In this document: piece after piece, positions 60,001 to 64,000 of the stretch
How positions within the stretch are numbered: the stretch's first letter is position 1
How the letters are laid out: each line of letters starts with the position of its first letter
Source: Mixophyes australis
Taxonomy: Eukaryota > Chordata > Amphibia > Anura > Limnodynastidae
Direction of reading: 5' to 3'
Length of the DNA: 64,000 nucleotides
Assembly (NCBI GenBank): GCA_036250195.1
Contig: JAVHZZ010000003.1
Location: 55,319,521-55,383,520, forward strand
Made by a program: the position numbers and the translations under genes
Notes under the pieces: generated by a model
What the model was told of the DNA's origin: nothing
The model's input: the letters and a program-made list of their open reading frames with translations, nothing else
Databases searched by the model: none

Positions 60001-63000
60001 AACATTTTTTGGTGCGATTCAGACCATTTGAGGGTTTTTTTATTATATTGTGGTGACCACTTCTCTACGCAGTCCAGGTACATTTTTTGGTGGGATTCAG
60101 ACCATTTGAGGGTTTTCTTATTATATTGTAGGGACCACTCCTCTACGCAGTCCAGGTACATTTTTTGGTGCGATTCAGACCATTTGAGGGTTTTCTTATT
60201 ATATTGTAGGGACCACTCCTCTACGCAGTCCAGGTAAATTTTTTGGTGCGATTCAGACCATTTGAGGGTTTTTAAATTATATTGTGATGACCACTCCTCT
60301 ACGCAGTCCAGGTACATTTTTTGGTGCGATTCAGACCATTTGAGGGTTTTTAAATTATATTGTGGTAAACACTCCTCTACACAGTCCAGGTACATTTTTT
60401 GGTGGGATTCAGACCATTTGAGGGTTTTCTTATTATATTGTAGGGACCACTCCTCTACGCAGTCCAGGTAAATTTTTTGGTGCGATTCAGACCATTTGAG
60501 GGTTTTTAAATTATATTGTGATGACCACTTCTCTACGCAGTCCAGGTAAATTTTTTGGTGCGATTCAGACCATTTGAGGGTTTTTAAATTATATTGTGAT
60601 GACCACTCCTCTATGCAGTCCAGGTACATTTTTTGGTGCGATTCAGACCATTTGAGGGTTTTTAAATTATATTGTGGTAAACACTCCTCTACACAGTCCA
60701 GGTACATTTTTTGGTGCGATTCAAACCATTTGAGGGTTTTCTTATTATATTGTGGTGACCACTCCTCTACGCGGTCCAGGTACATTTTTTGGTGGGATTC
60801 AGACCATTTGCGGGTTTTCTAATTATATTGTGGTGACCACTCCTCTACGCAGTCCAGGAACATTTTTTGGTGCGATTCAGACCATTTGAGGGTTTTTTTA
60901 TTATATTGTGGTGACCACTTCTCTACGCAGTCCAGGTACATTTTTTGGTGGGATTCAGACCATTTGAGGGTTTTCTTATTATATTGTAGGGACCACTTCT
61001 CTACGCAGTCCAGGTACAATTTTTGGTGGGATTCAGACCATTTGAGGGTTTTTTTATTATATTGTGGTGACCACTCCTCTATGCAGTCCAGGTACATTTT
61101 TTGGTGCGATTCAGACCATTTGAGGGTTTTCTTATTATATTGTGGTGAACACTCCTCTACTCAGTCCAGGTACATTTTTTGGTGGGATTCAAACCATTTG
61201 AGGGTTTTCTTATTATATTGTAGGGACCACTCCTCTACGCAGTCCAGGTACATTTTTTGGTGCGATTCAGACCATTTAAGGGTTTTTAAATTATATTGTG
61301 GTGACCACTCCTCTACGCAGTCCAGGTACATTTTTTGGTGCGATTCAGACCATTTGAGGGTTTTTAAATTATATTGTGGTAAACACTCCTCTACGCAGTC
61401 CAGGTACATTTTTTGGTGCGATTCAGACCATTTGAGGGTTTTCTTATTATATTGTGGTGACCACTCCTCTACGCAGTCCAGGTACATTTTTTGGTGGGAT
61501 TCAGACCATTTGAGGGTTTTCTTATTATATTGTGGTGACCACTCCTCTACGCAGTCCAGGTACATTTTTTGGTGCGATTCAGACCATTTGAGGGTTTTCT
61601 TATTATATTGTAGGGACCACTCCTCTACGCAGTCCAGGTACATTTTTTGGTGGGAATTAGACCATTTGAGGATTTTCTTATTATATTGTGGTGACCAATC
61701 CTCTACGCAGTCCAGGTACATTCTTTGGTGGGATTCAGACCATTTGAGGGTTTTCTTATTATTTTGTAGGGACCACTCCTCTACGCAGTCCAGGTAAATT
61801 TTTTGGTGCGATTCAGACCATTTGAGGGTTTTTAAATTATATTGTGGTGACCACTCCTCTACGCAGTCCAGGTACATTTTTTGGTGCGATTCAGACCATT
61901 TGAAGGTTTTTAAATTATATTGTGGTAAACACTCCTCTACACAGTCCAGGTACATTTTTTGGTGCGATTCAAACCATTTGAGGGTTTTCTTATTATATTG
62001 TGGTGACCACTCCTCTACGCAGTCCAGGTACATTTTTTGGTGGGATTCAGACCATTTGAGGGTTTTCTTATTATATTGTGGTGACCACTCCTCTACGCAG
62101 TCCTGGTACATTTTTTGGTGGGATTCAGACCATTTGAGGGTTTTCTTATTATATTGTGGTGACCACTCCTCTAAGCAGTCCAGGTACATTTTTTGGTGCG
62201 ATTCAGACCATTTGAGGGTTTTCTTATTATATTGTAGGGACCACTTCTCTACGCAGTCCAGGTACAATTTTTGGTGGGATTCAGACCATTTGAGGGTTTT
62301 TTTATTATATTGTGGTGACCACTCCTCTATGCAGTCCAGGTACATTTTTTGGTGCGATTCAGACCATTTGAGGGTTTTTAAATTATATTGTGGTGACCAC
62401 TCCTCTACGCAGTCCAGGTACATTTTTTGGTGCGATTTAGACCATTTGAGGGTTTTCTTATTATATTGTGGTGAACACTCCTCTACGCAGTCCAGGTACA
62501 TTTTTTGGTGGGATTCAAACCATTTGAGGGTTTTCTTATTATATTGTAGGGACCACTCCTCTACGCAGTCCAGGTACATTTTTGGGTGCGATTCAGACCA
62601 TTTAAGGGTTTTTAAATTATATTGTGGTGACCACTCCTCTACGCAGTCCAGGTACATTTTTTGGTGCGATTTAGACCATTTGAGGGTTTTCTTATTATAT
62701 TGTGGTGAACACTCCTCTACGCAGTCCAGGTACATTTTTTGGTGGGATTCAAACCATTTGAGGGTTTTCTTATTATATTGTAGGGACCACTCCTCTACGC
62801 AGTCCAGGTACATTTTTTGGTGCGATTCAGACCATTTAAGGGTTTTTAAATTATATTGTGGTGACCACTCCTCTACGCAGTCCAGGTACATTTTTTGGTG
62901 CGATTCAGACCATTTGAGGGTTTTTAAATTATATTGTGGTAAACACTCCTCTACGCAGTCCAGGTACATTTTTTGGTGCGATTCAGACCATTTGAGGGTT

Positions 63001-64000
63001 TTCTTATTATATTGTGGTGAACACTCCTCTACGCAGTCCAGGTACATTTTTTGGTGGGATTCAGACCATTTGAGGGTTTTCTTATTATATTGTAGGGACC
63101 ACTCCTCTACGCAGTCCAGGTAAATTTTTTGGTGCGATTCAGACCATTTGAGGGTTTTTAAATTATATTGTGGTGACCACTCCTCTACACAGTCCAGCTA
63201 CATTTTTTGGTGCGATTCAGACCATTTGAGGGTTTTTAAATTATAGTGTGGTGACCACTCCTCTACGCAGTCCAGGTACATTTTTTGGTGCGATTCAGAC
63301 CATTTGAGGGTTTTCTTATTATATTGTGGTGACCACTCCTCTACGCAGTCCAGGTACATTTTTTGGTGGGATTCAGACCATTTGAGGGTTTTCTTATTAT
63401 ATTGTGGTGACCACTCCTCTACGCAGTCCAGGTACATTTTTTGGTGCGATTCAGACCATTTGAGGGTTTTCTTGTTATATTGTAGGGACCACTCCTCTAC
63501 GCAGTCCAGGTACATTTTTTGGTGGGAATTAGACCATTTGAGGATTTTCTTATTATATTGTGGTGACCAATCCTCTACGCAGTCCAGGTACATTCTTTGG
63601 TGGGATTCAGACCATTTGAGGGTTTTCTTATTATTTTGTAGGGACCACTCCTCTACGCAGTCCAGGTAAATTTTTTGGTGCGATTCAGACCATTTGAGGG
63701 TTTTTAAATTATATTGTGGTGACCACTCCTCTACGCAGTCCAGGTACATTTTTTGGTGCGATTCAGACCATTTGAGGGTTTTTAAATTATATTGTGGTAA
63801 ACACTCCTCTACACAGTCCAGGTACATTTTTTGGTGCGATTCAAACCATTTGAGGGTTTTCTTATTATATTGTGGTGACCACTCCTCTACGCAGTCCAGG
63901 TACATTTTTTGGTGGGATTCAGACCATTTGAGGGTTTTCTTATTATATTGTGGTGACCACTCATCTACGCAGTCCAGGAACATTTTTTGGTGCGATTCAG
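42041..64000. repeat. Satellite-like array of a 78-bp monomer, ~281 copies, open at the right
   Basis: The monomer contains TTGGTG(C/G)GATTCAGACC, ATTTGAGGGTTTT and CCACTCCTCTACGCAGTCC. The first two copies are degenerate, as expected at an array edge. Recurrent monomer types differ at C/G in GGTGCGATT, TTCTTATTA versus TTTAAATTA, GGTGACC / AGGGACC / GGTGAACA / GGTAAACA, and TACGCAG / TATGCAG / TACACAG / TGAGCAG. A marker monomer with ACCAATCCTCT recurs 11 times between 43597 and 63566, always at whole multiples of 78 bp apart from five small indels. Open frames on both strands exist only because 78 is divisible by three. They hold stop variants and frameshifts. The array continues beyond the window. 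Confidence 0.97.

Noticed and set aside
42711..63123. Giant repeat-protein genes on both strands of the 78-bp array
   Set aside because: The monomer length is a multiple of three and one unit happens to lack stops in one frame per strand. Stop-creating variants, 1-bp insertions and free residue changes argue against coding.
42041..64000. CRISPR array
   Set aside because: The whole 78-bp unit repeats with no unique spacers, and the context is a eukaryotic transposon.

Overview
The window looks like a repeat-dominated stretch of a vertebrate nuclear genome, most likely an anuran amphibian. This rests on the mix of element families: Harbinger with a MADF partner, Tc1/mariner, a hAT with a BED finger, a gypsy-type element, a retrovirus-like element, an L2/CR1-like LINE and tRNA-derived SINEs. 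The species cannot be fixed from sequence alone. I found no intact host gene, host exon, rRNA, tRNA or CRISPR array. Every recognisable protein-coding segment belongs to a mobile element and is broken.

Layout: 0.35-3.4 kb holds a decayed Harbinger (MADF-type DNA-binding gene on +, transposase pieces on -) and a MITE fragment. 5.7-6.5 kb is a degenerate LINE reverse transcriptase. 8.07-8.66 kb is a retroposon tail followed by a TA microsatellite. 10.73-18.60 kb is a two-LTR retrovirus-like element with gag and env remnants, no recognisable pol, and a minisatellite in its leader. 20.3-24.3 kb is a Tc1-like transposon split by a 2.28-kb LTR-like insertion with a 4-bp target duplication. That insertion carries a run of short GGGC...GCCC hairpins with compensated arms. 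24.38-24.71 kb is a SINE. 24.79-28.14 kb is a decayed gypsy-type element whose surviving pieces read integrase before reverse transcriptase (Gmr1-like order), with an inverted leader copy inside it. 28.16-28.99 kb is a retroelement ORF remnant with a cysteine cluster and an SGNH-like segment.

30.07-33.03 kb is a 17-bp minisatellite split by a 2.14-kb hAT-type non-autonomous element with a perfect 8-bp target duplication. 34.70-35.02 kb is a full-length MITE related to the fragment near 1.1 kb. 36.4-36.7 kb is a second SINE. 37.06-37.66 kb is a solo-LTR-like insertion in a TA microsatellite. 37.68-42.04 kb is a hAT element with a nearly full-length transposase broken by a 35-nt insertion and a stop. 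Its 3' flank contains rearranged scraps of its own coding sequence.

From about 42.04 kb to the end of the window (about 22 kb, about 281 copies) there is one tandem array of a 78-bp monomer. It keeps its 78-bp phase almost perfectly and has distinct monomer types recurring in blocks. Because 78 is a multiple of three, both strands show long open frames. I regard these as a by-product of the repeat and not as genes. The features of most interest are this array with its hAT-derived edge, the hairpin series at 23.1-23.57 kb, and the rearranged gypsy-type element.
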